From contig JXTB01000405.1 of the NCBI GenBank assembly GCA_002914805.1, forward strand, positions 176,684-240,683: 64,000 nucleotides of DNA, given 5' to 3'. Source of the DNA: Parasponia andersonii. Lineage: Eukaryota > Streptophyta > Magnoliopsida > Rosales > Cannabaceae. Of the stretch, positions 12,294 to 24,600 are shown piece by piece. The translations under genes and the position numbers were made by a program. Every line of letters begins with the position of its first letter. Position 1 is the stretch's first letter. The notes below the pieces were generated by a model that was not told the DNA's origin, ran no database searches, and saw nothing but the letters and a program-made list of their open reading frames with translations.

Positions 12294-15200
12294 TCAAGCT
12301 TCACGGTAACCACCAACACCAATATCGTCATAAATAAAATCATCACCTTCACCTTCTTCATAATCATAATCGTCTTCATAAAATAGTTCTTCGTCTTCGG
12401 ACAAGTTATGAAGTTCTAACTGCTCAGATTCAGTAGATTCTTCACTACGGCTTTCTTCTCCTGATTCATTATCAGAGACTTCACTATCCACTTCTTCATC
12501 TTCTTCTTCGGATATTTCATCGGGGTAATCATTCAGTGGATTGTTTTCAGCTAAGAACCAAGAAAGGCAACAAGTAAACAGTAAATACCGTATTTTGAAT
12601 GCGGGAATGGGAGGAAAAGAAACTATAATTACCATTTGAATTATCGCTTTCGTATTCTGAATCATCTGGCCCATAACAGTAATCGTCCTCATCTACTTGT
12701 ACCCTGATCAGAAGTTACATATCAAATATAAGTCCCATCTTTTCTTTATAAGAATAAATCCCATTTTTTCGACTTACTTTTATGAACAAAACAGAAAATA
12801 ATAAATACAGAAGACAAGATACTTACAGAGGAAAGGGATGTGAAGCTTCTATAGAGGTCGTGTCCACCTTATCGTTCACGGTATAGAAGTCATACACATA
12901 ATCCTCTGTTTATGCAGTATTCAACACAAAAGAGAAACTAATTAAACAGTACATAAAAACATACACAAATACAAATCACTAGAAAAATAGAGGCAACTGT
13001 ACTGAGGTTTAGTCAGGTACTGTTGTGCTTTCTAAAGAAACACTCAAAGCTAAGAGTCGTATCTTCTAAATACCAAACTATGCCCAAGTCCCAAGGGCAG
13101 GCCAAGTAGCATTTCACAAGTCGAAAGCAGACAAAAATGCCTCACTTAAACATGTCTTTCTTTCCAACTCAAAGGAGCGTACAATTGAGATAACTAAAAA
13201 ATTCAAACTGCAGGGACGGCTTGTTTAAGACAGTAACTGTAAGGCAAAGAAATCTTAAAGAAAACACTAAAAAAATAAGGAAGAAACTGCAAATGCAGGA
13301 GAACTTTGAGGTAGAAGTGGGTTGTTAAAAGAAATTCCAAACTCAAAAGAGAACTAAAGTACTTGCAAATTCTTCACTTTGAGCCAGAATATTTTAAGAA
13401 ATTAACTTTTCATGCTGGTTGAGCCAGCACCCTTGGTCATTTTTCGTGTCCTTAAACTGAGTGGAACTTCTAAACACATAAAGGAATTCAAAAGAATCAG
13501 CTCACTATCCCTTAAAAACCTTTTCCAACTCCATAGGCTTGTAAATCCGATTCAATTTCTTCAGCAGCACTTGGGATAAACTCCCTCAGTAGAGGCAAAT
13601 AACTACACAAAACCCTGTGGTCCTCTAAAGTTTCTCTGCAGTAAAATCAGGAATAATCATTCTCCACAAAATTTGGAAATGCAAATGGGAAGAGATAATC
13701 TTAAAAGTTTCAGAAACTTACCCCTGCTGGAGCACCTCATTAGCTCTTTCCTCATCATCAATACGGACAACATCATAAAACTGACACATCTCATGTAATT
13801 TACCATGCATAACCTCTTTATTTTCCTTTCTACTCCTCCATATTTGTTCAAAACGAGCATTTTTGGCAACCGCCTAAGAGATATTAAGGAAAAGAGAAAG
13901 TTGGAAAAATATGCATATAGAGTGAAAGTGGTTCAATTTCATGAAATCATAAAGAATCAGCGACCAATAAAACAGATATCGGTCCGCTCCTCAATATTTT
14001 AGTGCCAATATGTCAATACATATGAGTAATATTCAAACAAGTAATTATCAGTAAATAGAAGCAAAATTCTGATCATTTCATGTGCAAAAAAAGCTTGAAT
14101 CAAATGTTATTTCAACGTAACAATATATCATTAGACTATTGCTAGCTACACCAAAATTCCAATAAGAATAGGTCTCCTTGTCCCTAGCTGTTACGTCAGC
14201 TTCCAATTAATGATTTAAATGAATAAAGTGCACAAAAACAAGAATATAACAGAAATTTTGTGTTAGTGTGAAAGAAATGTGCAACTTCATGAACTGCCTG
14301 AACATATAATATCATAAGCCGGAACTTGAACACAAAAACCAATAAGCAGAGGGAGGTGGTGGCAGAAGAAAAGAAAAGATCAGCTTGAAAGAAATGAAAT
14401 TAAATACATTAAGGGCATGTTTACTAATCTGCAATGAAAAGAATGGGAATGGGAATGAATTTAAAGAGGAATGAGAAGAAATCAAAAATTGAGTCATCCT
14501 TCCAAAATTTAACTACCATGTGAAGGATTCCCAAAATAGTGTGCTCCAAAGTAAACACACGAATGGAAGAGAAATGGAATCACTTTCCTAATTTTCATCC
14601 CATTTCCAGTCCATTACAGATCAGTAAACATAGCCTAAGGTTAATTCAAGGCAAACCAATATTCCACAAAAGCCATTATCTATCAAAGGAAACCACAGAT
14701 AGTTCATCTAAAACTCAGACAGGGGAAAACAAGTCCTAAATCTGGAGGGAAAATAAACAAAACTTAGTTATGCTATGTAACATACCTCCTGCGTTTGCCT
14801 GGCTTTAGATAAACGCTGATCTTGTATCTGCTGTAACTGTAATAGAATGGAAACCAAAACTTCAGATACATTAAGTGATGGTATTAATAATTCAAAATGT
14901 TAAACTCTTAATCTGTCAAGGTATTTATTGTTTTCTAAAGCACATATGAGATGGGTAGATAAGATGATGCAAGAAACGAAAACAGAGCTCACGTTCACCT
15001 TAAAAACGCGTCTTCGTTCCTCGCCCTTCGTTTTAGATTCAGATGCATTTGCAGAAGATACTGGTTCCTGAACAATGTAAGCGAATTGATCCCGCGTCAT
15101 TATATGACACATTGAATGGAAAAATGTTCTTCGACGGTATTCCCAAGCATATGCACAAGTCAACAGTTACAAGACTGACAATTGGACTGAGTTACTGACC

Positions 15201-15848
15201 ACAAACGTTTGCACAACATCAATAGTGGCCTCAGTGCTGCTCACTGTCTCCACATGCTGTACTAAAATCTTCTTACTCTTCGACTCCTCTAATGCAAAAG
15301 AATTACAAAAAATCATAATAAAAAACTTCAAAACTCATAGAAAATTAAATATAAAGAAAATTGAACATAATAACCCAAAAAAAAAAGGTCAAATTTTTAA
15401 CTTTCCCAGTGACATTCAATACCTTTTCCAGGTGAACCAGAGAGTGATAGATTCTCAAAATCCAATAACGCGCGCTTGAGGGGCCTCTCATTGATTTCCA
15501 GCCCTAAATTACACAACCATCTCAAAACAGTATCAATACACGAGTAAAACATACAAAAAGCTAATGCCTTTGAAATTTTTCCAGGAAAAAAAAAAAAGAG
15601 GGAAAAATTCACCAACTACCATATTTTTCTCTGTACTTATTCCAACATTTTCTCGGCAACCAAACATCTCACGAAGCAAACAAAAAAAGAAAAAAAAAAA
15701 AAAACGAAGAGAGAAATAGTGAAGAAAGAAAAAACTCACAGAAAGCATCGAGACAAGACTGAGAGGCTTTGCGCTTAACCCTAACGATAACTGGCTTGGC
15801 GTCGGTGGGTTTGGGCGAGGCCGAAGAGGTTTCGCCAATCGCAGCCAT
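12294..15848 (-). CDS. RDM4: RDM4/IWR1-like RNA polymerase II/IV/V assembly factor
   Basis: Ten exons on the minus strand: 15740-15848, 15423-15503, 15200-15288, 14999-15067, 14786-14836, 13722-13873, 13520-13635, 12827-12905, 12633-12703 and 12294-12550. All junctions are GT-AG and keep frame, giving 357 residues, close to Arabidopsis RDM4. The N terminus has the family pattern PVIVRVKRK (residues 19-27) followed by FWLEINERPLKR across the first junction. The Iwr1 region reads DYVYDFYTVND (about 224-234) and LVQVDEDDYCYGPDDSEY (about 249-266). The last 84 residues are very acidic, ending YDDIGVGGYREA. Iwr1 proteins bind assembled RNA polymerase II and help its nuclear import. The Arabidopsis protein also acts in RNA-directed DNA methylation and stress responses. 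Intron 5 carries a Tourist-like MITE. No damage is visible. Confidence 0.95.
14410..14638. mobile_element. Tourist-like (PIF/Harbinger) MITE in an RDM4 intron
   Basis: A 223-base element (14413-14635) is flanked by TAA at 14410-14412 and 14636-14638. Its terminal inverted repeats are GGGCATGTTTACTAATCTG at the left and, read inward from the right, GGCTATGTTTACTGATCTG. The TWA duplication and the GGG/GGC...TGTTT start fit Tourist-like elements. It is non-coding and lies between the exons at 13722-13873 and 14786-14836, so it is spliced out. Confidence 0.75.
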
Positions 15849-16511
15849 TGACCCGTTTGAACAAGCTAGGGCTAGGGAAAGAGAGCTTTAATTTTTTTTT
15901 TTTTTTTTTTTTTTTAAATTTGGAGGGAAGGCTAGAAGCTTGTGTATAATGGTGACGAGTGAGAAATTGAAGCCACGAATGCAAAGAACCGCGCTCTTGG
16001 CTCCTTTTATACTTCACTTCACCCTCTCTCTCATCCTCTCGCATATTCCCACCAGGTAAAGAAGGAACGTTTCCATAGATTAAAAAAAAAAAAAAAAAAA
16101 AGGGCTTCTTCGCCAAATGGCCGATTTTTGGGTTGTTTTAGGAAGTGGTCGTATTTTAGAAGAAATTATCAAATTTATCAACAAAGCAGAAATATATCCA
16201 TTTTACAAGAAATATATGAGTAGCAAAATTAACATTATACATAAAATTGATTTACTAAAGATCGGCCATTTAGCACCAAAAAAATGTTATTTACTTACTT
16301 ATTAAGTAGGTGTGAAAAAACAATCCTTTCTTAATTTGATGTGAAAAAAGGAATCTTATAGCAAAATGATAGAATTTTGGGACTATTTTAAATATATATC
16401 TGTTTTTTATATACCGTAATAAAATGACCGATATATCAAATATATATGTTAAGTGTGAAATATGATGAACCTAGTAAAAAAATTGGCAAACTTTGTCTAT
16501 AAATTGAAGCT
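15849..16511. promoter_or_regulatory. 5' flank of the RDM4-like gene
   Basis: This stretch lies upstream of the minus-strand start codon at 15848. It holds a poly-T/poly-A tract at 15890-15915, a second at 16082-16101 and a CT-rich patch (16020-16042, complement GA-rich). No clear TATA box at an expected distance or GGCCCA motif was seen. The small open frames that overlap it on either strand are low-complexity chance frames. Confidence 0.35.
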
Positions 16512-17177
16512 AGTATAAGCAAGGGCAAAAACATCACCAAAATTTCGGAAAATTGGAAGTACCCAAATATCTTTTGGTGGTAAAAAAAAGTTTTAGAAAA
16601 TATCGGTGTAATTCAGTAAAAATATCGATTTCAGAAACTTGGAGTTTAATTTTTGAAGAATTTGAAAAACTTTTAGAGAAATTTTATGAAAATTTTAGAA
16701 CTTGAAGAAAAACCGAAAGATAATAATTTTTTTATTGGATTATTTTTTTAAAATAACAATTTTACAACCTTTGCATTTTAAACACAAAATATAAATATAT
16801 TTCAATGTATTTTTTAATTATAAATATTTTATAGATTTTACATAAATTATATTATATATAACTTTTTTTCATGATTTTTTTTGTTTTTGAAATGTTGTTT
16901 GTTAATGTTTTAACTCTACTAACTATATCTATATATTTCATTTTAGTCATAGATTTACAATGTATTTATGTAATACGTGCATGTATTTCCAAGAAGTACA
17001 GTAAATTTTATAATTTTAAATTAAACTAAGCTTCCTTTTAATTTTTCAATGTTTTATATAGAATTTCTATGCTTTTTTCTGTAATTTCCACTAATATTGA
17101 TATTTTCCTCAAGATTTCATTAAATTTGAAGTACCACTATTTCGACTGAAGTCGATATTTTTGTCTTTGGGTATAAG
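16512..17177. mobile_element. hAT-like non-autonomous element
   Basis: The 650-base core at 16520-17169 begins CAAGGGCAAAAACATCACC and ends GATATTTTTGTCTTTG (inward: CAAAGACAAAAATATC), short inverted repeats starting with CA as in hAT elements. Eight-base flanks AGTATAAG (16512-16519) and GGTATAAG (17170-17177) differ at one position, matching the 8-base duplication of hAT insertions. The interior is AT-rich with no coding capacity. The superfamily call rests on the ends alone. Confidence 0.55.
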
Positions 17178-17584
17178 TAGATATACCAAGTATAAAAATA
17201 TATATATTCAATCATTTAACTATTAAAAAATAAAAAATATATTTATTAAAATGAAATGTAAAAAAAGGACACACACACACTAATTTCTCAAAAAAAAAAT
17301 ACCATTTTTTTAAATATTTGGACAATTAAATATAAAGCCACCAGCCTAATTGGCCTCCAATAATTAAGGGAAATAGATGTAAATAGCCCATTTTTGAGAT
17401 ATTTGGACTTTTTTAAACTGTTTTTTCAAAATGACTTTTCTATACCAAATTTTTGATATTTTTAGCTTGTTTTGGAGAAATAATTATTTAACTTTCTGAA
17501 TATGCCCATGTGCAAAAAATTACTTTTTTTTTTATCACTTTTCCACAACGTGTTCCCTTCCTCTTCATTGATTTCCATTTTTGT

Positions 17585-17585
<1 letters not shown>

Positions 17586-17628
<43 letters not shown>
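17586..17628. repeat. (CT)n microsatellite inside the MULE
   Basis: About 21 CT units. The open frame reading ERERER on the opposite strand is a translation of this repeat and not a gene. Confidence 0.9.
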
Positions 17629-17630
<2 letters not shown>

Positions 17631-17699
17631 GCTCCATAATCCATCCACCACTCATCCATCCACCATAACTCCGGCAATCGTAGCTCCATATGAAGTCTT

Positions 17700-18620
17700 A
17701 GTCTTTTGCTTTGACTCTCACATCTTCCTATTTGATTATATTAATTCTACGATGAAGAGGTGTGTGTGTTCTTTTTTTTAGTTCATGATCACTTATTTGT
17801 TCTTACTGTAGGTTCTGGGTACAGAGGATGGTAAAAGTAATTAGATATAAATCTATTAGTTATCAGATCTATATTGACGTAATAGATCTAGATCTGATTG
17901 TGACTATTTGTCACAAATTTGTGACACGAATAGATAGTATGTCTTAATCTCTCTCTCATACACACACACTTTTTCTCGACTATAGCTCCATATTCCCCAT
18001 GTGTTAACTCTGGCCACCATAACTCTATATAATGTCTTAGTTTCTCACTCTCGCATCGTCTCATTTGGTCGCATCGATTCTACGAAGAAAAGGAATGTAT
18101 TTTTTTTATTATTCTTGGTCACTTATTTGTTCTTACTAGAGATTATTGGGTATAGAAGATGGTTGAAGTAACTGTGTATAGATTTGTTAGTTACCAGATC
18201 TAGTTAGATTTATGTTAGTGTAATAGACTCAGATCTGATTATGATCTGTTGTCACAAATTTGTGATACAAAGTCATAATGCGTCATAATTTTATATTTAC
18301 ATTTATTTTAGAAGAAGCCAATATATGTAAGTTTATTTTAATAAAAATAGAATATTGAGTATGTGTGATGCGAAGTATGTAAGTTTTATAACAAAAAATC
18401 ATATTAGTGTGACTAACAGTCAATATTTGGTTTGTATCTTTTTTTTTTTTATTTATATCTTTATGAACATTGTGAATTCCTATTATATAATATATTGGGT
18501 AGTTGTTTTATGAAAAATATGGTAGAAGTAACTAGGTATGGATCTGTTAGTTAGCAGATCTATGTTGATGTAATAATCTAAGTTGTGACTGTGACCATTT
18601 GTCATAGTTTGATATTTATG
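17700..18620. repeat. Three degenerate internal duplications within the MULE
   Basis: Related blocks begin near 17690, 18030 and 18500. The first two share GTCTTAGT...TCTCAC...TTCTACGA and CACTTATTTGTTCTTACT. All three share a stretch of the type GATCTGTTAGTTAGCAGATC followed by TTGATGTAATA and CTGTGACC. Spacing of the first two is about 340 bases. They look like old segmental duplications within the element and have no coding sense. Confidence 0.6.
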
Positions 18621-19449
18621 TTTATTTTAGAAGAAGCTACTGTATGTAAGTTGATTTATAATAAAAAGAAAAGACACAAAGTATTTTTGTGATAGGCAGT
18701 CACATTATTATGACTAATGGTCAATATTTAGCTTGCTTCTTTATGAACATTGTGAGTTCCTATCATATAATATATAATATGTTGAGTAGTTGTTGTTCTG
18801 TGTTAACTTTCTAAATTTTATGGTTTACAGACATAAGCAGTATTGTTATTTTCTTAAATTACAATGGTAACTAGGATCATAATAACTATCATAACAGAGT
18901 CTATAAGTGTTTTGGTTCCAATCCTAGATGAAATAAAAGGACTAAAAATAAAATGATATCATCAAATGGTGAACAAGCTCCTAGACAAAAATGCTCACAT
19001 AGCAGACAAATAATCAATGATTGGTTATTGTGACACAAAATTAAATGAATTTATAATCAGATAATTTGTGACATATCATCATATATTTTGTGATAGTCAT
19101 AGACTAATAATGAAACTAACGGATTATCATTGCTGTATTTTATTATCCCAATTATACGTACCCAAGTTTCTAGTTTATGATCAATTTTTATTAAATACAT
19201 CTATCTTGCTTGAGATATTACATATTTTAATTTGACTTAGAGTTATACATTTGTGACGGGTGGTAATAAATGATAGTTTTAAATTATGGAGAACGTACTT
19301 CAAATGTAATACCTCGATACAAATATACGACAAGTTATAACATTAATTCATTCTTGATTTTGTTGCTGTATTTTTTTAATCTTAGTTTATATATATTCAA
19401 ATTTTCAGTTTATGATCAAATTTTATTAAATATATCCAGCTTACCTGAG

Positions 19450-19453
<4 letters not shown>

Positions 19454-19495
<42 letters not shown>
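19454..19495. repeat. (TA)n microsatellite
   Basis: About 21 TA units inside the MULE, next to a pair of related segments (about 19200-19340 and 19430-19570) that both contain ATATTA, a CATACTTCAA/CGTACTTCAA word and AATACCTC. Confidence 0.9.
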
Positions 19496-19498
<3 letters not shown>

Positions 19499-20024
19499 TT
19501 CATATATTAGGAGCCATACATACTTCAACTATAATACCTCATCACAAATATGTGATAAACTGTAACAAATGATAGTTAAATAACCTACATAATTAATATT
19601 ACTTTCCTATCTAAATAGTTGGCCATTTTGACTGAAAAGAGGAGAAAATATAGTTAGCATTTGCAGTAATGAGATCGATAGTGAGGTAGTGGGGTTTATA
19701 GTTTCAAATTTTTTATTGCAAAAAATATTTAAAAAAATAACTACAACAAAGTATTTTTGTGACAAACAATCACAAAAAATAACTAAAGAGGGTTTTGTAG
19801 CAAATGCTGATGAAGGAGGAAATGTTAAGGGTTCCTTGGGCAGTTTTGTGACTATTTTAAATATTTTGTGATGTTTTTAAATTGGAATTGGTTTTGACAA
19901 TCGATAATGGGGTTTGGATAGTTTTTGTGATGAAGGAGTTTCTTTTTTTAGGTCAAAAAAAGGGGAAAATATACTGTGTAATTAGGGTTTGCAGTAATGA
20001 TTTTGGTTGTGGGGTAGGGGAGTA

Positions 20025-20190
20025 GTGGGTTTATGGTTTTCAAAATTTTATTACAAAATAAATAGTAAAATGATAGTGAGATAGTAGGTTTATGGTTTTC
20101 AAAATTTTTATTACAAAAAAATAATAAAATAGTTGTGGGTAGTGGGTTTACGGTTTTCAAAATTTTTATTACAAAAAATAAATAAAATAT
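20025..20190. repeat. Three tandem copies of an about 55-60 base unit
   Basis: Each copy has TAGTGGGTTTATGGTTTTCA (or a one- or two-base variant) followed by AAATTTTTATTACAAAAAA and an AATAAAAT tail. The array lies at the right end of the MULE. Confidence 0.8.
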
Positions 20191-20333
20191 TAATATCACA
20201 AAACTCTGCTAGAAGGGTATTTTGGACTTTTACGTTCATAAATTTGTCTAAAAAAGTCATTTTGAAAAAAACGGTTTAAAAAAGTCTAAATGCCTAAAAA
20301 ATGGGCTATTTGCGTCAATTTCCTAATAATCAA

Positions 20334-21405
20334 TAGTTGTGACTTGTGTAGTATAGAAGGACAAGCCCAAAGCCCAGTAGCAAAAAATGGCCAGACCTCT
20401 CAGCCCAGTCCAATAATCATCATACCATACTCTATGAACCCAAGGGGAAGGTAAATAGATTACCCATTTTTGTACATATATTTTTATTTTTTAAGCATAC
20501 TAACATAGATACTCGTTTTTTTTTAATAGATTCATACCTTATACGTTTTTGGAGAAAGATATACCTCAGATATTTTATACATAAACTGTACATCTTTTTT
20601 TTTTTTTTTGATAATCACAAAATGTACATTAATCAATGGTGTATATTTCATGTATAAAAATTGTACCTACAAACCAGTATACATTTACACTATAAATCTA
20701 TATTAAGCATATTTAACATATAAAATATATATCTAAAAAATGAGTATGAAACTACTAAAATGAAAAAGTAAGTGTTGGCATGAAAAATAAGGTAAAAAAG
20801 TGGGTGCTGAGAAATCTGAATCTACATCCACAATATTTTGAGCAAGTATGTGTTGATGAAACATAAGGTAAAAAGTTGTTTCAAAAAAAAAAAAAAAACG
20901 GCAGGTACTGTGAAATTTGAATCTAAAGTGAATAAGACCATACCTCCTCCCATTGTTAGGGAAAATATCTTATAATTAAATTTTTTTTTTTATAATACAG
21001 AGCTTCATGTGTTTTTAATAATATAAGAAAATCTCATTAAACATGATTTTGTTTAATTACTTATAATTTAACTATTTTTCAAATCTCACATTAATTACAA
21101 AGATAACCCTAAGTAACCCTAGTGGATACTAGATTTAGGCTTATATTAATTTTTTTAATTTTATATTTGGATACATTGATTATTGTTTGATAATTATTAC
21201 ATAACTTATTAGATAATTAAAAATATATATAAATAATATTTGGAAACTAGTATAAGCAATTTTAAAGTTCAATATAGGTCTAAATTATTACTCAATAATT
21301 TTGCCTTTTTTCATCAAATTTTCCTAATTTAGCTAGCATGATAGGATCAATTTTAGAGGTAGTCAAATTACAAGATATTTTATAATAAATTAAAATTAAA
21401 TATAA
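20334..21405. other. AT-rich intergenic DNA, nothing recognised
   Basis: No reading frame or repeat boundary could be supported. The phrase style at 20450-20720 (TTTTATACATAAACTGTACA, ATTTCATGTATAAAAATTGT) resembles 59290-59650 and may be a shared, diverged dispersed repeat. Confidence 0.35.
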
Positions 21406-21639
21406 GAGGGTGTTCAGGATTAGATCTCGTGTTCTGATTAATTAACGAGACATGTCATATTGGTGATTGTAAAAATGACTCGCTTAGTGTACACATTTGG
21501 TGTAAGAGTTATTACAATACTGTCTACGTGTCGAAGTCCTGATGTACAGTAGATATAAAAAACAACACTTGTTACAGTATTCTTGCCATATTAGTGATTA
21601 TAGGGATAACGTATTTACAATATAATAATAATAATAGTA

Positions 21640-21665
21640 ATAATGATGATGATGATGATGATGAT
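21640..21665. repeat. (GAT)n microsatellite
   Basis: About eight GAT units next to AAT/TAA repeats within the LTR. The His/Tyr-rich minus-strand open frame here is a by-product. Confidence 0.85.
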
Positions 21666-23449
21666 GTAGTGCTAATAAAGATGTAAGTGTTATTATAATA
21701 CTGTCACTACATATCGAAGTCCCAATATGTAATTGTAATAAGCAACAATATTGCCTATGGTGCCCTTGTACGTAGGCGGTTGCTAGGATAATAGATTTAT
21801 AGGATAACAATAATATAATAATGCATTAATGATAAAAGAATATAGTTGATAGAGGCGAGTAAACTAAATATAATGTCAACTAAAAGTCAATTACCGAAAA
21901 AGGAGATTAGAAATAACAGAGATAATAATAATAACAGAAATAATAAATAGTGAGAGAACACAAAATCTTGAACTTGTGTCACAGGTCAAGCACAAAGTTC
22001 GAGGAGAGTAGTATGATACCCACAGATCACTATAGTAAGGGTTAGAGGCTGCATGCAAAGAAACTTGTGATATAAGTTAGTAGAAAAAGCGATATAAAAA
22101 TAATAGGATAATAGAAAAGTGATATATAAGTAATAAAATTAAGGGGTTGCGATATTATTGTAAGAATGAAGTAAATGGGCTTGGGACATGCAAGAGAATT
22201 GACATAGGCCTAGAAATGGATACGTGCAAAAATATCTAAGCCTATACATATATATGTAAATGTGACAATATTTGATGACTAAATTCTCTATATATGCATA
22301 GATATAATTATATGAAGATGTATATATGAAAACATGAACATACAAAGGCGTATATAAAGATATACGAAGAAGGGAATCAAGATGGAGATATTGTGCCACG
22401 GATTGATGAAGAAGTGGCAAGGTGTTGGTGATATTAATTGTGTGGAGCCACAGGTTTAAAGAAAGACAAGGGATATTGGTGCTGATGTGAACGTGAAGTA
22501 GGAATAATAGGATGATGATGGAGTTGTTATGGATGCGTAATCGAGGGGTGATGGAAGGATAGGAGCTTGGTGGCTTCCGATGAATACAAGAACACAAGAA
22601 TAATAACGAGAGAGAGAGAGAGGAGAATTGTATTGAGAATAATATATGCTCATTAGTTTACAAATGAAAGGGTAACACCTCTACTTATAGGCAAATGATG
22701 CCTTTAGCTTGTAGTACAAGGGGAAGAGGTGTCAAATTCCTATTGGATAATCTAGCTTGATGTACAAGGAGATTAGGTATTAAGGTCCTATTAACTAGTC
22801 TTAGTGTACAAGTACTTAGAGTAGAAGTCTTTGTAATTACAACTGTTAAATTTGTAAGCACTTAAGCTACAAGAACTTAGGGTCTGTTTAGTTGTAGCGG
22901 TGGAATGTTAATGGTAATGGTAATAGTAATTAAAATGGAATGGAAAAAGAATGGTAATATAGTTATACTCTTTGGTTAGAGTGGTAGAATCAATAGTTGA
23001 ATGAGTATTCTTATGTTTGGTTGACGGTGTAAAGGAATAGAATTAGGTGCCTTATGACAAAAATACCCGCAAGCTTAAAATAAATATTTTAAGTATTTTA
23101 AATTAGATTTAACATTATATTATTTCATTAATTTCATATTTTTACTAAAAAGAACACATTTGATAAGAAAAAAAATATTAAAATAAAATTTTCAAAAATA
23201 AAATAAAATATTATTATTTCCTTCATAAAATATGTATTGTTAATAACTTTTCTTTTTCATTAAGAAAAAAACACAATCAGTACTAAAGGAGTTACATAAT
23301 GCCTATGTTATATAATGGCATATCTTGTATTGTAACTGAAGAGAATAAAAAAGATTTAGTCAAATTATATGCTTAGCTATACTATACTTAGCTAAATCAC
23401 CTACATATTACATCATTAATTAAAGTCATTTATGTTGTCTCTCAAAAGA

Positions 23450-23900
23450 TTCTCCTCATATTATGAAGATGTTGTCCTAGATAATTTCATCAAGGAGAGC
23501 TCTCACCCACTCATCCTTACCATTATCGAGAACATTAAAAAAAAAAAAAAGAAACCATAACATTGTCTTGCATGATCATCCGAGCTACCTTATGATGCTC
23601 TGTTGTGGTGAGTATCGTAGTCATCTTTAATTCATCTCCAAATTGCATATACTTACTATTTATATGCTTACCAATAGTTTTGCTCAAATGAATAGAGTCT
23701 TTTTCAATAACTTTAACAATAACATAAGATGACTCCTTAAGCACTTCCTAAGCATCTCCGTTGTTAGTACTTTTCCTTTTTTTCTTATAAAATTATTGTG
23801 CACTAGTAGAAGGGTTTCCATCTTCTCACTCATTGAGGTGATAACGTTGACCTTGAAATGGTGTAAGAAATCATTTGTAATTGGTATATCCGGCATCTAC
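23450..23900 (-). pseudogene. Myb/SANT-like second protein of the Harbinger element, remnant
   Basis: Overlapping short minus-strand frames (23535-23744 and 23684-23896) are Met- and Lys-rich. The 3' segment before 23535 reads roughly VLDNGKDEWVRALLDE, similar in style to the C-terminal tail of Harbinger-associated SANT/Myb-like proteins. A run of A/T at 23538-23552 breaks the frame. Assignment rests mainly on position next to the transposase. Confidence 0.45.
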
Positions 23901-23989
23901 AAGGTAATAGTTACCTAAAAAAGTTATTTAAAAAAATACGTTTTCTAATGAGTTTCTTCAAAAAAAAAATGACTTACAATCTAGTAAGT

Positions 23990-24600
23990 TTTTCTTTAAA
24001 CAAGACCTTACAATCTAATATCCATATATACCATTTAGAACACAAAAACCATTTATCCAACGTAATGTATCTTGTAGGATTCTACTATCAACTGTTGAGC
24101 TTTCCCATCCAAGTAGTACATATATGAATTGCATATCTTAAGAATAGACTCCTAATACATTTGTAGCTACTTCTCCCTTTTCAGTACGGTATTTGGGTCT
24201 CTCAATCATAGAGAGTCTTACCCTAATATGAGCCCTATCTAATGCCCTTAAGCAATTCTATCACAAAATAAATGAACTGTATAATTAGTAAAGTAAAATG
24301 AATTTCTAATAAAGTTTATAATAATTATAATTGAAGCAACCTACAATTGTAACTTAAACAGTTTCCATCTTTCATTAGTTGAGTTCTCCGGTATTGGCTT
24401 GGGTCTTTTTGATAACTCTCTATGCAGTCGAATAATCGAGTGTAATATATTATGAAAGTATTTACTAACAGTCTCTCCATATCTCACAAATCGAAATTTG
24501 ATGACTCTATTTTTTACATGATGAGCAAGTATGTGTAAAAACATAGTCACTTGTTCATCTACTTGCAAATACTTTGATGATTTTAGCCCACCATAATTTC
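23990..24600 (-). pseudogene. Harbinger (ALP1/HARBI1-like) DDE transposase remnant
   Basis: The first conserved segment (24341-24568) reads VDEQVTMFLHILAHHVKNRV and then RYGETVSKYFHNILHSI, the helix-turn-helix-side conserved block of plant Harbinger transposases. After a break come ALDRAHIRVRLSMIERP (canonical AIDGTHI, catalytic Asp present), TEKGEVATNVLGVYS, a stop, DMQFIYVLLGWESSTVDSRI (second catalytic Asp present) and LRWINGFCVLNG. The region that would hold the catalytic Glu is missing. Stops and frameshifts make it inactive. The product would have cut and joined the element's ends together with the SANT-like partner. Confidence 0.8.

Larger units (their letters stand above)
17359..20333. 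mobile_element. Mutator-like element (non-autonomous MULE) with long terminal inverted repeats
   Basis: The core 17368-20324 (2957 bases) starts GGGAAATAGATGTAAATAGC and, read inward from the right end, AGGAAATTGACGCAAATAGC. The inverted repeats stay similar for over 70 bases, both reaching a TTCAAAATGACTTTT block. Flanking 9-base sequences AATAATTAA (17359-17367) and AATAATCAA (20325-20333) differ at one base, as expected of an aged MULE duplication. No transposase frame was recognised inside. The interior holds a CT repeat, a TA repeat and degenerate internal duplications, listed separately. Confidence 0.75.

Noticed and set aside
15533-16116. Minus-strand open frames around the RDM4 start containing Phe and Lys runs.
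   Set aside because: They are formed by poly-A/T tracts in intron 1 and the 5' flank. The correct frame starts at 15848 and is supported by ten in-frame exons.
21598-22653. Minus-strand Tyr/His/Ser-rich open frames.
   Set aside because: They are driven by GAT, AAT and GA repeats in the LTR leader and lack protein-like conservation.
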